Below, in pieces: positions 23,370-36,111 of a DNA stretch of 64,000 nucleotides (position 1 is its first letter; each line of letters opens with the position of its first letter). The stretch is taken from assembly GCA_963277665.1 (NCBI GenBank), contig OY728142.1:10244001-10308000 (forward strand), written 5' to 3'. The position numbers and the translations under genes are program-made. The notes beneath the pieces are model-generated. The model was not told the DNA's origin and searched no databases. It saw only the letters and a program-made list of their open reading frames with translations. Source of the DNA: Viscum album. Its lineage: Eukaryota; Streptophyta; Magnoliopsida; Santalales; Viscaceae.

Positions 23370-25075
23370 TTATGGTAGTTATTTCAGTCCCCTATCCCTA
23401 TTCAATTAAATTTTTATTTTCCTAACAATTCACCATAGAATTACACCCTAGCATCGATCTCAAGGAGGCCTCCAACACGCACTTCTTTTCTATTATCACT
23501 ATTAATATCTAACTAATATAAAACTAAATTATCTAATATATGTGGGGCTATTTTGATTATGAAAATTAAATAAATATTCAATATTAAATCTATTTTAGAT
23601 ACTAAAAATCCAAATAAAATCTAGTTGTAATGAATAAGTAAAATATGGCAGTGGTGGAAAAACGTTGATCTTTAGACACTCCCTTTATAATTCATTTTGA
23701 ATGTATTCAAATTAAATTATCTAATTTATACTCTAATGCCTGAAATTATACAACTTAGTTAACTAGAAACTATATTGAAACCTTGAATATGGTTGTTGAA
23801 CCTCTTAATAAAGTAATCTAGTCATCTGAAGACCTTAGATCAATCAAAACAAAATTAACTCATCATTCTCAAAGGGGAGACCTCGCCATAGAAATTTAAA
23901 CAATGAGATAAACCACTTTAAATTCATAATATTAAAAGCATCACATATTAATTTACAATAAAATGAATAAAAGAATTTAATATTCCTCCTTTAATCTTTC
24001 AAAAAATATCTAGGATAATTAAAAAGAAAATATTTCACAATGAAAACACAAACTCCAAGAGGATAAATCGTTAGATCTTCACCGCCCACCACCAAGTGGA
24101 GTTCTATCTTATCATAGCCTGATTAATTCTTTGAATTCTCCTCCTCTTGAGTGGATCTCCATCGGTACGGCTTTCGCTGGTCTAAGCTCCCCTGGAGTGC
24201 CCAGAATGCTTTGGAAGGGTGGATAGGGCCTCATTTTATAATCCAAAATCTATGTAAATATTGTATCTTAACATTAATTTTTCAGTGTCCCTACATATTC
24301 ATGTCATTTAATTTAGCTATGAGTTTTCATCCATGTTCTTAGAATCTGTATCCACGTCAAAATCATTTTTTTTTCACGTCGACTGGTACACAACATGTAA
24401 TGGGAGTTCACATTGTATACCCCCCTTGAATGTAAGAATCATTCTCAAGAGTATTCTAGATATTTATTCGAAATTTAATTTTATTTTGGTCCTGAAACTT
24501 TTAGATAATTTGAAAAAAAAAATTAGATAGTTATGAAATAATTACTAAACAATAACTTTTGGGCCAAAATGTTTCCCAAATTTTATCATTGTTTGACTCA
24601 TTCAATGAAATAATAAATGTGTGAATTTTCCATTGAAATTAAAAAATCAAGATCATCTCTGAGTTTAATTCTATATCAAAGTGGAATCATTGAATTTGGA
24701 CATATTTATCCATATTATTCAGCAATTATTAATTTTAGTTCCACCAATTTGTTCATAAAAACATTCCACAAAGAGAAATTTATTCGGGGCCTTCTATTTT
24801 TGAATTTTCATTTATTTCATTTTACATATATTTAGATAATAACTTATGGTAACCTACGAAAAAAACATGCAATTTGGATCAATATTTTAAAATATATTAT
24901 TGAAATAATAAACATATGAAAATATGTTAAAATCATAGAATTGGGCCATTTTTTCATTTGAGCTCAAAATAACACAATATCCAAAAAATGTGAAAAAATC
25001 CCATTAAATAACACTATTGTTGGTTCATAAAAATTTAATTACAATATAAAATATGTGGAAAAATGAGCTTCATAA
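23370..25075 (-). mobile_element. N1 LTR b (middle)
   Basis: This second copy of the LTR, about 1.7 kb, has the start ttatggtagttattt and the end gcttcataa. It serves as 5' LTR for interior 1 and 3' LTR for interior 2. Short plus-strand open frames inside it (24151-24835) are not conserved in the other LTRs and are accidental. Confidence 0.85.
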
Positions 25076-26860
25076 ATCTCTCACACATGACCATTGAACT
25101 CCCCATAAATTATCATATATTCAAATAAAAATCCACATGAAAATAAAAAATGAAAAAACATACATGATATTATTGAAAATATAATTTTATCATGTCTCCT
25201 ATATGAAAAAAAAATCCCAATAATTTTCATTCCTCACATTTAAATTTTTTCAAACTCATAAATTATTCCATTTCCCAATCACAACCTACCTCACATTTAA
25301 TTTTATGTCAATATTCATTCAGGAGAAATTAATTCTCTATTTATTCTCATTACTGGAAATTGCATATATCACCCTAGGCATGTGAAAATTATTGTTTATC
25401 CACAGCATGAAACATGAAAATGAATTAAATCATGAGATATTTAATTAAATGTTCAAATCACTATATGTCTTTGGGTTGGTGGGTAAATGATTAAAAATTT
25501 AAGTCCGGAAATAGGAGTCTTGAGGCTTAGGTACAATGCATGAATAATGAAATTAAAACATAAGAAATTCCTCAATCATACCCCTTTAAAATTTGAAACA
25601 CAACACCACCCCATTTTTTACATGGTAAATGAGTCAATCGGTGATTACAAGGAATGATATCATCCATGTTCTCCCCATGTTCTCTTTTTTTATAAATCTT
25701 TAGAAAGGGAAAATTTATTTTTCTTATATACATATATATATATATATGCTCAATAAAGCCACAAATTTGATTTATTTCATTGTTTTTTTTATAAGGAGAA
25801 ACGAATAAAAAAATGAAAAAATATTAAATGATGACTCATATTGAATTATTTTATTCTCTATTACCCAAAATTTTGACCCACACCTCACATCACCCACAAA
25901 TGAAACAAATCCCTAATTAAACACATGAAAGGAAATTCCCCCACACTCAAACATTGAAATATCATTGTAGGAATACTAAGGGAATAGGAAGGTATGGATA
26001 AATCATCTTATAATGTGGTATAAACCTATAAGGAAATTCTTGTATTCTAAGGGATAAATAGGGATAAATGTAAAGGTGGGTCACAATTTAATATGTGGCT
26101 AGACAAGGTAGTTCCTCAATCATATAAAAAACATTCCATGAAATAAAATTCTTCAAAAGAGAAAAATCACAAGTTATGGTTCTCACACAAAATCCAAGTT
26201 TCCCTCAAGAAAGTATGAGTATTACAAAGAATATTTCCAAATGGTTCAGAATACCTCACAGGACTGGAAAATATTTTTAGTTGGTGTTTCATGGGAATGG
26301 ATTTAAAAAATTATTCACACTCATAAAAATGAATGAAAATAAAATTTAGGGAAAAAGGTTTTCGCATCAACAATCATTTAAAATAAAATTTTCAAAAATC
26401 ATTTCTTTTTTCTCAAAATCAAATAATGTTTGAAAAATGATCAGAATATTTAATAAAGCAAATAGTTTCCAAAAAAATAAAAACAAAAAGAAAAGGCACA
26501 CAAAAAACTAAATAGGTCAAAACTCTCCCCACACATAAATTTCAATACCCTTCATTTTATTTAAATAAAATATAAATAAGGGAATAAAAACTAAAGATAA
26601 GGGAAGACACAACCCTAATTTGTTTTTTTAGTGGCACCACTAAGTTAAGGTCCTAGATACTACCACTACTTTCTATAAAAAAATAAAAAAATAAATGAAT
26701 TCTAAAAATAAATAAATAAAATAAAAAAGGGAAAGTTAAGGGGGTAATTCATGGATTTACCCCCAAGAGGGTTCTAGGTGTTTACTACCCCGAGTTAGGG
26801 AGTTATAGTGGGCAAACCCCATTCCAAAGGTGGATGGTTTTTCTTACTTAGAAACCACCA
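25076..26860 (-). other. interior 2 of N1, non-coding part
   Basis: This is collinear with 20660-22400, including a (TA)n run near 25730-25748, cctcacaggactggaaa at 26252, and a purine-rich run of aaataaa units near 26680-26735. Confidence 0.7.
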
Positions 26861-26869
26861 AAACATCTT

Positions 26870-27670
26870 TCTTCCAAAGATATTTAGCTTTCACTAGTCA
26901 TGGAGTAACACATGGAAAGAGTACACCAGCTCCTCCATCATTACAACATGGTATAACTGGAATATTGGGTGGAGGAGGAAGAATAGGTCCACATCTCTTT
27001 TGGACAAGAATTATTTGGCCTCTTCTTTTTCATCTAGTTCCTACTCATCATTCACAGAATTATAATTTTCATTATAAGGGAAGTTAGAAAATAATTTAAA
27101 CTGGATAATATTAAAGAATAATGAATCAACAATGAAATATTCCATTTCACATAGTGCATACTGGATATTGATCTATTTATGAAACACAAAAAGAGACTCA
27201 ATATCAGAAAGGTAATTGTCTTTATCTTCTTCCAAATTAAGATAGAGTTATAGATGATCTGATACTTCATTGAAAAATATTGGAGGGTCACATTCATTTT
27301 GGTCTTCAACAAAATCTAACCAATGTTCTTCCAAAGAATATTGATCTCCCACAGTTGTATCAACTTGAATGTTTCCTTCAGGAACCTCTTGAAGCAATGT
27401 CTAATGAGATACATTTGGATATTCATGTTTACTCTCCAAGTCTTCCTCTAGTTCTACAACTTTAATGGTAGGTGGACCAATCTGTATCTCTTCTTTCTCA
27501 ATTTGCTTTTGTTTTGGTGGGTCTGACCATTGGACAATGGATTTTTGAATGAGGGTGGAAATGTTGTCAAGTTGTATTTGAATATCCTCTTCTCATTTAA
27601 CCAAAAATTTACCCATGCTATGAAAATAATCACTAGACAAAGAATATGAATAATCTCTATAATAATCCAT
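26870..27670 (-). pseudogene. decayed N1 open frame, copy 2 (better preserved)
   Basis: The minus-strand reading from ATG at 27670 begins MDYYRDYSYSLSSDYF. It runs for about 260 codons with only a handful of stops and no clear frame shift until about 26880. Pieces include IQIQLDNIST, SIVQWSDPPKQKQ, an acidic stretch (VVELEEDLES) and LLQEVPEGNIQVDTT. It follows the PBS by about 90 bases, the usual place of gag, but it lacks recognisable gag, protease or RT motifs. It is glutamate-, asparagine- and glutamine-rich and predicted soluble. The function is not known. Preservation in two tandem copies suggests it was once a real coding region of the element. Confidence 0.6.
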
Positions 27671-27763
27671 CTCGCCCTAAAAAATGATATCCAATGAAAT
27701 TATACCTTTTTTTGAAATGTTTTAATGTTTTTTATAAAAATTAGTGTGTGTAAGTGCTTGGCC

Positions 27764-27783
27764 TCCCCAAAAAAGGTTCCAAA
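27764..27783 (-). other. primer-binding site of N1, copy 2 (tRNA-Asp-like)
   Basis: The minus strand reads TTTGGAACCTTTTTTGGGGA next to the LTR. It keeps the TTTGG, CC, T and GGGGA positions of TTTGGCGCCGTTGCCGGGGA, the PBS commonly seen in Athila/Tat elements. The C-to-T-like changes fit decay. Confidence 0.65.
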
Positions 27784-27784
27784 T

Positions 27785-29497
27785 TGATAGTACGTATTTC
27801 AATCGCCTTTCCCTATTAAATTAAATTATTATTTTCATAAAAATTCACTATAGTGGCACACACTAAGGTCAATCTCATGGAGGCCACCAACACGCACTTC
27901 TTTTCTATTATCACTATTATTATCTAACTAATATAAAACTAACATATCTAATATATATGGGAGTATTTTTATTAAAAAAATGAAATAAAAATTCAATATT
28001 AAATCTATGTTATAGATTGAATATCCAAAGCAAACCAAACTGGAAAGAACAAGAAAAATGTGGTAGTGGTGGAAAAACATTCATCTTTGGACACTCCCTT
28101 TATCATTGTTTATGAATGTATTCCAATAAAATTATCCAATTTATACTTTAAGACCTCAAAGTATACACCTAAATAATCTAGACAACATATTGAAACCTCA
28201 AATATGGGTGTTCAACCTTTTATGAAAGTGATTTTATCATCCTAAGACCTCTGAGAAATCAAAACAGATTTCACTCATCGTGCTCAAAGGCAAGACCTCA
28301 CCAAAGAAATTTAAAAAATGGATAAACCACTTTAATTTAATAAGATATAGATAAATATATATCAATTTAGAAGAAACTGAAAACAAGAATGAAAGATACC
28401 TCCTTCAATCAAGCAAACAATCTCTATAATAATTTAAAAGAAAATATTTTTCAATGAAAACACAAAATCAAAAGGGACAAATCATTAGATCTTTGCTTCC
28501 CACCACCACATGTAGTTTTACTCATCATGGATTTATTAAATATTTTAATTCTCCTCTACATTATTATATCTCCACCAGTGTGGCTCCCTATAGTCTAGGA
28601 TCCCCTTAAGTGCCCAGAATTATTTAGAAGGGTGGAAGGGGCCTCAATTTATAGAAAAAACCCTAGGAAATCTTACAGTGTAGCATTAAGTTTTTAGCAT
28701 CTGACATCATCATTACATCTGAGGTACATGTCATGTACTACATCTTTGAGTTTTCATCTGTTTCCTTCGAATCCGCATCAAAATAATTTTTTTCAACATG
28801 TCGACAGGTGCATGACATGTAATGGGATTTCACATCATATACCCCATTGAATGGATGAATCCTCATCTAGAGTCTTCCATAGATTTTTTCTATATTTAAT
28901 TTTCTATTGATCTTAAAGTTTCAGATCATTTTTAAATGTGGCTATATTATTATGATTTAATTACAGAACACCATGTTTTATACCAGAATGTTTCTTAAAT
29001 TTTCTCCTTGATTGAATCATTAAAGAAAATCATTAATGGGTGAACATTCCCTTTAAATTTAACATGGATTATAATCTATGAGTTGGATTCTATATCCAAT
29101 TGTAATATTTTAATTTTGACATATTTATCAAGATTTATGCTATAATTAGTAATGTGGTGGCCCCAAAGCTGTCAAGAAAAACATTCCATAAAGAAAAATT
29201 TATTTGGGGCATTATATTTTCGAATTTTGATTTGGTCCATTTGACATATATTTAGATAATAACAAAAGGTAACCTAAAAATAATAATCATCCAATTTGGG
29301 TCAATATTTTAAAAGTTATGATTGAAATAAAAAATATATGAATATCTATTAAAATAGCAGAATTAGTCTATTTTTGCATTTGATCTCAAAAAAACCCAAA
29401 ATCTTAAAAATGTGATAAATTACAAATAAATAACACAATAGTGGTTTCATAAACATTAAATTATAGTATAAAATATGTGAAAATTTGAGCTTCATAA
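27785..29497 (-). mobile_element. N1 LTR c (5' side)
   Basis: It begins tgatagtacgtatttc and ends gcttcataa at 29497. The RT reading of the host element picks up at once to its right. Confidence 0.85.
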
Positions 29498-30330
29498 CCT
29501 TTATCAAAGATTGTTTTGATCAATTATAATGAGTAATTTTCAAATATTTAATTTTATTATGGATATCATTAATTGATGGTCAAGAATGAGGAAATTCCTA
29601 AAATAGAATTCCATATGAGTTATGGTCATTATAAATTTATATTAATCTCATTTGGACTTAAAAGGACCCTATTATCTTTGAAAAATAAATGAATAGAGTC
29701 TTTAGAAATTATCTTAATTAGTTTCTGATAGTCTTTATAGATGATATTCTTATATATTTAAAGATTAATGATCAGAATTAAGATAATTTGATTATTGTGT
29801 CGATAACCTTGGGGAATGGGAAGTATTATAATAAATTTACCAAGTCTAGATTTTGGATTTTGAAAGCTTCATTCTTTCGTCATATAATATCAAGTGAGGG
29901 AATATTGGTGGATCATTCTAAGATGTAAGTTATTAAGAAATATAATAGACCAACCATAGTAACATTTATTAGTAGTTTTCTTGGTTTGGATGGATACTAT
30001 TGATTCATTGTGAGATATTTATCAAGAATATATAATCAACTCATCAATTTGACTTAGAATCCAGTTATTTTCTTATGGATAGATGAATGTAAAGATAGTT
30101 TCAAAGATTTAAAAAAAGGATAGTCAGTGGACCTGTTATTAGACTAGCATATAGTGTAGAAGGGTTTATGATCTATAGTGTCACATCAAATAAGGGACTA
30201 AGATGTTTCCTTATGAAAAATGATATAGTGATACAATATTCCTCTCACAAATTGAAAATATATCAAAAAATTTTGGATTTGAAGATGATGGATCTTAAAA
30301 TCATGAGGAATGAGGATAGATCATACATTT
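29498..30330 (+). pseudogene. decayed reverse transcriptase palm and RNase H of chromovirus I
   Basis: The frame resumes with DCFDQL near 29512, as in the family's DDLFDQL. Next come SYGHYKFILISFGL near 29619-29660 (family RYGHYEFLVMPFGL) and VFIDDILIY at 29731-29757. The catalytic double aspartate is therefore still present. After a shift, ISSEGILVDHSK near 29888 matches the family's ...SEGI.VDPSK. A run like FLGLDGYY follows near 29980, then RNase H pieces (FKDLKK near 30100, IYSV.. near 30172). Many stops and shifts make it non-functional. Confidence 0.85.
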
Positions 30331-30559
30331 ATCAGATGAATTTTCAACCATCCATCAATGGGAGGTTTAAAGAGGAGTATAAGGGGATGTGGAACTATAG
30401 ATGAAGGTAAAAAATATTCCTCATTTCAACCATGATTATGATGGAATTATATGGTTTAGGAATCGAGTTTGTGTGACATAAATAATAGGCTTGAAGAAGG
30501 ATTTGTTGGATAAATCTAACAATTCATCATTCTCTATTCATCTTAGAATTACAAATATG

Positions 30560-31580
30560 TATAGATATTTGAAAGAGTATTTATGGTGGGATAAAATAAA
30601 AATGGATATTGTAGAGTGTGTATCTTGATTCTTGGTATGTTATTGAGTTAATCTTGTGAGATATAAGTCTAAGAGGATTTTATAACCATTACCCATAACA
30701 GAATGGAAATGTAGAAATATTATAATACATTTCATCATCAAACTCCCCAAAAAATAAAAAAGGGAACAGTTCTATTTGCGTTGTAGTCGATCTACTTAGG
30801 AAGTGATAAAATTTCATTTATATTAGAAAATATTTATCTTATTTTAACTTTAACCACAATATATTATGGAATTTTTGAGATTTCATGGAGTACCAATCTT
30901 AATTGTATATGATCGAGATCTGAGGTTCAGCTCACAATTCTGGAGAAGTATTCAGAAAGATATAGATACATAGTTAAGGTTAAATACTATATATCATCCT
31001 TATAATTATGGTTAATATAATAGGACCATTAAAACTATAAAATATAAGTTTAAATATTTCTCTATATATTTCAAAGGTTTTTTGGATCAACAAATTACTT
31101 TAGCAGAACTTTCTTACAACAATAGTTTCCACTATCGAATTTATATGACCCATTATGATTCCTTCTATAGAATTAAGTGAAAACCTCTAATGTACTAGGA
31201 TAATTTTGGATAAAAAATATATTAGGACCTGATCTACCAGAAGAAATTGTAGATAATTTAAATTCCATTCATAAAAAAATCAGGGCTTCTCAATTTCTAA
31301 ATAAAAGTTATATTGAAAATTGGCATTGAGGTCTAGTTTTTTATGTTAGTGATAGGGTATTGCTATAAATATATCCTTAGAATAAGGTTATGATATTTGG
31401 TAAGAAGAGTAATCAAAGACTTATATATATAGATACCTTAAAAATTATTGATCATATCAGGATAGTAGATAATCACTTGGAGCTTCCACCGAACATATCT
31501 GAAGTTCATGATGTGTTCCATGTATCTCACCTAAGGAAATGCATACTAGATAATTCACATATACTAATATAAAAGTTTTT
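30560..31580 (+). pseudogene. decayed integrase of chromovirus I
   Basis: The order fits a Ty3/gypsy integrase. Remnant zinc-finger cysteines lie near 30608-30640 (ECVS*FLVCY). The core start ITEWK..III near 30697 has HF where the family has MDF, so the first catalytic aspartate is replaced by histidine. YDRDLRFSSQFWRSIQKDID near 30907-30966 keeps the second aspartate. LLQQ*FPLSN-type sequence follows near 31100. The C-terminal stretch LELPPNISEVHDVFHVSHLR at about 31477-31536 is almost textbook (family LALPP.LS.VHDVFHVS.LR). Stops and shifts are frequent. Confidence 0.85.
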
Positions 31581-31639
31581 TTCACCTAGAAAATGATCAT
31601 TTTGATAAATAATAACTGGTATAAATATTTTATTTTATA

Positions 31640-31770
31640 GATAAATTGTTGGGAAACAAGACTGCTCACATGGAAAATGTTCTTTAGAGGAATAAAAAAT
31701 TCAAGGATGCTACCTGGAAACATGAGAATGTGATGAAGCTATGATATAATAATTTTCATATATCATAGTG
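31640..31770 (+). pseudogene. chromodomain-like tail of element I
   Basis: The reading NVL, stop, RNKKFKDATWKHENVMKL, stop, YNNF parallels the chromovirus tail VLWRN...EATWE.E..M...YP.LF. This places the element among chromoviruses, most likely Tekay/Del, given the Met-tRNA PBS and LTR termini. Confidence 0.75.
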
Positions 31771-31800
31771 ATAAAATTTCAATGTTAAAATTAATTTTAT

Positions 31801-31808
31801 GGGGAGGG
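31801..31808 (+). other. polypurine tract of element I
   Basis: The sequence ggggaggg lies six bases upstream of the 3' LTR start tgtatcacccc at 31815. Confidence 0.8.
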
Positions 31809-32832
31809 TTATATTGTATCACCCCATGATTTTAAATGTATTTACTTTAAAATAAACATTAAGTATTCAATAATTTTTTATACATGAAACACTAAGTCAA
31901 AATAAACTATGATATAATGTACTCTTATAACCTAGATTTTGAATTTGTGTTATTAATAGGGATAAATATATCATGAAAATTATTTATAAATATTTTATAT
32001 AATACAAATTTATTGATCAATTCATAAAAAATAATTACTCAATTTTTAGTAAAGTCATTTAATGATTTAAAAATATATTTCCTTCAAAAATGTTTTTTAT
32101 TTCATTTTTTGTATGGATATTATAATTAATTTATGGAAATTTTAAATATTCAATTTTATAAAAATTATATATTTTCAAAATAATCATATAAATATTATAT
32201 TAAGTTTAAATTTTTGGATTTTTCTAATAAGAATGATTTTTCAGTGAATAGTGAAAAAATATCAATTTTATATAAATTTGTCTTTTACATTCACATATTT
32301 ACAAAGTAAAATTTCATTTTTAATTGATTTTAAAATTTACTTAATTAATTTTTGTTAAAAATAATCCAATTAAATTTTTTGAGTCTATATTATTCTTAAT
32401 TTTTTAATAAAATAATTTTTATACTTAAAAATGCATTTTTTGGTAAAGAGTTATTTATCATGTTTTGAGGGTTTATTTTAAAAGTAATTTCTTCAAATTA
32501 TATAAATTTAATTTGATAAAAATTTAATCTATATTTATCATATTAATTTTCAAATTTTTTAATGAGTAAAATTTTATTTTTTGTAATTATGAATAATAAC
32601 TTAGCTAAAAAATTCAGTTACCATAGTAAGAGTCCAAGCGGGTTAAAAGTGTAGGACCTAGATTAATAATAGTTAAAATGACCTAAAATGAATCTAAATA
32701 ATATTTTATGGTAATATATAAATCCTATATAATATAATGTTTTATTATGCATCATTTTGGATCTATTTTTTGAGTAACAGATTAATATATTTTAATCATT
32801 TGAAAAAGGCCTAGTGTGTCCCTTCCCTGGCT

Positions 32833-32840
32833 TATAAATA
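32833..32840 (+). promoter_or_regulatory. TATA box of LTR F2
   Basis: The sequence tataaata follows gtgtcccttccctggct, at the position equivalent to 14243 in the 5' LTR. Confidence 0.75.
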
Positions 32841-33179
32841 GACGCCACTAATCCTCCCTTATTCACACATAAAGTGCCTATTAGCTTGACCAATACCTAC
32901 AAGATTAATTTATTATATACCTTAAAATCATTCTATAACTCATTTATTTCTCTTAATACAAATATTTCATGTATTAAGGTATAGGCTAATGTTGGTCTCT
33001 CAAAGAAGAGGTATAAATCTTATCGGGGATCTTTAAATTTTATTTCTTCTTAAACCTTCTATAAACCTATTTTATCCAAAATAAAATAATTAATCTAGTG
33101 TCATAAAAATTTTAATATGTTATTATTATGATTGTAAAACTATTTTCCAACTATTTTCTATCAAATGGTAAATGAAAGT

Positions 33180-33415
33180 ATAGCTCATGCATAAACGTGG
33201 ACTACCGCCTCCACATAGCAATATGAATCATTTTCCAACACCACATCGTATGGATGTTTATAATGATGAATTCAAAATATAAATAATATATTTTTATATA
33301 ATTATTTTATTTAATGATAAAATACTATTTGTCTTTCTTTCGATCTTTTCGTAAGAAGATGAAAAAACATTCATGAATATGCATGGATTGCCATCTCCAT
33401 GAATGAATTAATTCA
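33180..33415 (+). repeat. first tandem array of LTR F2 (two units)
   Basis: Cores lie at about 33202 (ggactaccgcctccac) and 33388 (ggattgccatctccatg), spacing about 186. Each is preceded by catgcataaac / catgaatatgc and followed by aatcattttcc / aattcattttt. Confidence 0.75.
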
Positions 33416-33729
33416 TTTTTAATTATCTAAATATTATGGATGGTTATAAATATATATATAATGAATATATATTATATTAATATTTTTATTAATATTCTAT
33501 AGATTATTGAAACAAGATCAATAAAAAAAGGATCAGAATCTCCAAACAAAAACATATATGAAAAGAAAAATAGTTAACATCTGAAAAAAATTATTTTAAT
33601 AAATAAAAATTAATAAATTAGTGTTGAATTTTTTTAAGTAGATTGTATATTATATTATAAGTATTTATATTGTTATATTATATGATTAAAATAAATTGAA
33701 ATTTATTATATAGGTTTTTAGAGTGCTTA

Positions 33730-33960
33730 TAAAGAAACTCTTACTAGAGTTAAGGGTTTCTCATCTAACTTTGGTTTCTAAGAGATAAGTGTGAAAATTA
33801 CCACTTTTTTCTTTCATTTGTTATATATAATATCCATTTTATAAGACATATCATGAATATATTTATATTAATAGTATTTAAAGTTTTATTTGAAGGTATT
33901 TATTCCATTGGGTTATGATTCAAAAGTTAGAAAAGTGGTAAGGGTTTTACATTAAAATCT
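33730..33960 (+). repeat. second tandem array of LTR F2 (two units)
   Basis: Cores ttaaggg at about 33750 and ggtaaggg at 33937, spacing about 187. Confidence 0.65.
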
Positions 33961-34628
33961 TATTTTTACAAGGATTATTTATGCTTAAATTTCCAAAGAC
34001 CAAATTTTATGATATATATCTAAATAAATCTCATATATTTTCTTATAATATATTTATATATGTAAATTAATGTTTTTCCATTCATTTTCCTCTCTATAAG
34101 TACCCAAATGTCAGAAAAAAATGTTTTTAAGTAAAATATACTATATTTCCCCCTTCGATTAGGAATCATTTTTTCTAAGTTTATTTCTTATTTAAAATGT
34201 TTTCAAGAATTTTTTTAATGTTATTCAAGTAATAATAAAATTCATTTTTACCCATGTTTAAATTTCTATAAAAATGATAAAAATGAATCTTTATATCATT
34301 TTCTGAATGAGTTACTTTTTACCAATAGTATGAATAGAATTTTTGTTTTAATGTACATCGCACAAATAGATTTTTCCACCAAAATGACCATTATTTGATT
34401 TGAATATTAATTTACATTTTTAATGGATATTTTCAAAGAAAATGATTTTCTTAATATTTTGGGATTTTTTTTAAAAATAATTAAAGGAAACGTATATTTT
34501 TTAATGTCTTCAAAGAAATGTTTGAATACTCTTTTAACAATATATTTAATTTATGTCAGAATCCTTTAAAGATTGTTATTTTGGGTATATAAAACAATTA
34601 TAAAATATTTAATCTTTTTATGGATGTA

Positions 34629-34648
34629 TTATTATTATTATTATTATT
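34629..34648 (+). repeat. (ATT)n microsatellite
   Basis: Six or so units within the LTR. Confidence 0.8.
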
Positions 34649-35466
34649 TTGAGAAATCTATTTATTTTCCATGTTTTAGGCTATGATGATATGATTATTT
34701 TTTATGATCTTAAGTACAAAAAATGTATGGTTTTTATTATGTGATTGGTGGGTCCATAATTATATAGTCCTCCAATATATTGGGTAAATCATTGTATCTC
34801 ATGCGGTAATAATTGGAAATGATTTGATATGCTTGATCCACTATAGGAAACTGGTAGGGATGTCAAACCAATTATGATATGAGAAAAAGGTGGTAATGCT
34901 TAATCTATATGATATTATGGTCTTGATAGTTAACATTGACATGTGATATGGTTTCTATTCCAATTATGGTAAAATAATCTTATGACATGTTGATATACTT
35001 TTGATTTTAACTCATATACTATGATTTATTTTTTTATGATTCCCCAATAATGTGACATAATATTGTTTTATTCAATGAATCTTGATTATTATATATAAAT
35101 TATTGGGTATGATTTTATATTAATAAAAAAATTATAATACCCTTATTATCATTATAGGGTAAAATATGATCATTGATTGATATATCACATATTTACCCGT
35201 ACAGAGCATCTTGTATCACCAATTTTTATATTTTAATTTTTCCTCATGTTGTGTGGAAGGGTATAATGTTTTATATGAACATAAGGGAACCTTATGTAAA
35301 GAATAATATTTTAGATGATGAATATTTTAATTAAATAATATGTGTATTTATCTAGTATCCAAGTGCATTAATCCTCTATAGTTTTCATGAATCTTTCTTT
35401 GGGAGATATATTTATTATTCAAGGAAAAGATGTAATATCTATGTATGTTATACTTAGGTCACTATA

Positions 35467-36111
35467 CCTTTGGCCTGCTCCAACATCTTCCTATACATAC
35501 CAAGAAATGGAATTATATATATATGGATTTTATCATGGTGTTACCTTGTTATAACCCAAGTTCACATTAATCTAAAATTTTATTTATTTTTTGTTTATAT
35601 TGTTTCTCTATCGTTCTAGGATGGATTGTATTTTAATATATAGCTTCTTTGTGTGTTGTTCATATTTAAATGTTGGCACATGGTGGTTACTAAGAGTGTA
35701 GAAAACCATGCGACATGCTAACAGTTTATGTACAACACAAATTTTATGGTTATATCAGGGTTTGTATATACATAAAACCTAATTGTATGAGGTGATCAGG
35801 TGAGATAGGACCTTCTGCATGATTACTACACAGTTTAGATAATGGTGTGACTAAACTTTTTGTCTTACACAACATCATTAAATATGGTAATTTTCCATTT
35901 TTTACCTTCACAAATTAAACACCCTATAGGCCTCCCTCTTATCCCATTTAACTCCTACATATTACAGCCATCCTCCCTCATGTCTCCCTCCATCCCCATG
36001 GATTAATCCTAATATTTCATTTAATTTAAGGTGGAATCTTTAATGAAAACTCCTTTTAGTCACTTTATCTCATTTTTTCTTTATTTTTCATTTTTTTTCT
36101 TTCCCTAGAGA
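35467..36111. other. unassigned spacer
   Basis: No ORF, terminal repeat or known motif was seen. It contains a pyrimidine-rich end (36060-36105). Confidence 0.4.

Larger units (their letters stand above)
18934..29497 (-). mobile_element. nested triple-LTR non-autonomous retrotransposon N1
   Basis: The unit LTR-interior-LTR-interior-LTR is inserted in the RT of element I. The three LTRs are about 1726, 1706 and 1713 bp, and the two interiors about 2710 and 2709 bp. LTR ends have TG...CA-type termini (tgatggta start, cttcatca end). Minus orientation follows from a PPT (AAGTGTGGGGG on the minus strand) next to the first LTR and a PBS next to the second and third. The PBS resembles the tRNA-Asp type used by Athila/Tat elements. 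No RT, RNase H or integrase was found in either interior, so the element is non-autonomous. Target-site repeats are too eroded to recognise (catgt left, ccttt right). Confidence 0.85.
31815..35466 (+). mobile_element. 3' LTR of chromovirus I
   Basis: It is bounded left by the PPT and tgtatcacccc. On the right, tcactata aligns with ttctgta of the 5' LTR. It is collinear with 13231-16780, including actcaatttttagtaaa near 32038, the TATA box at 32833, arrays near 33200-33400 and 33750-33940, and gattggtgggtcca near 34743. There are no coding regions. Confidence 0.85.

Noticed and set aside
24151..24835. Three overlapping plus-strand open frames as a gene cluster
   Set aside because: They lie in the middle LTR of the triple-LTR element. 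The equivalent stretches of the other two LTRs have stops, and the true orientation of the element is minus.
26830..27465. Plus-strand frames at 26830-27087 and 27280-27465
   Set aside because: These are antisense shadows of the minus-strand N1 frame (26870-27670).
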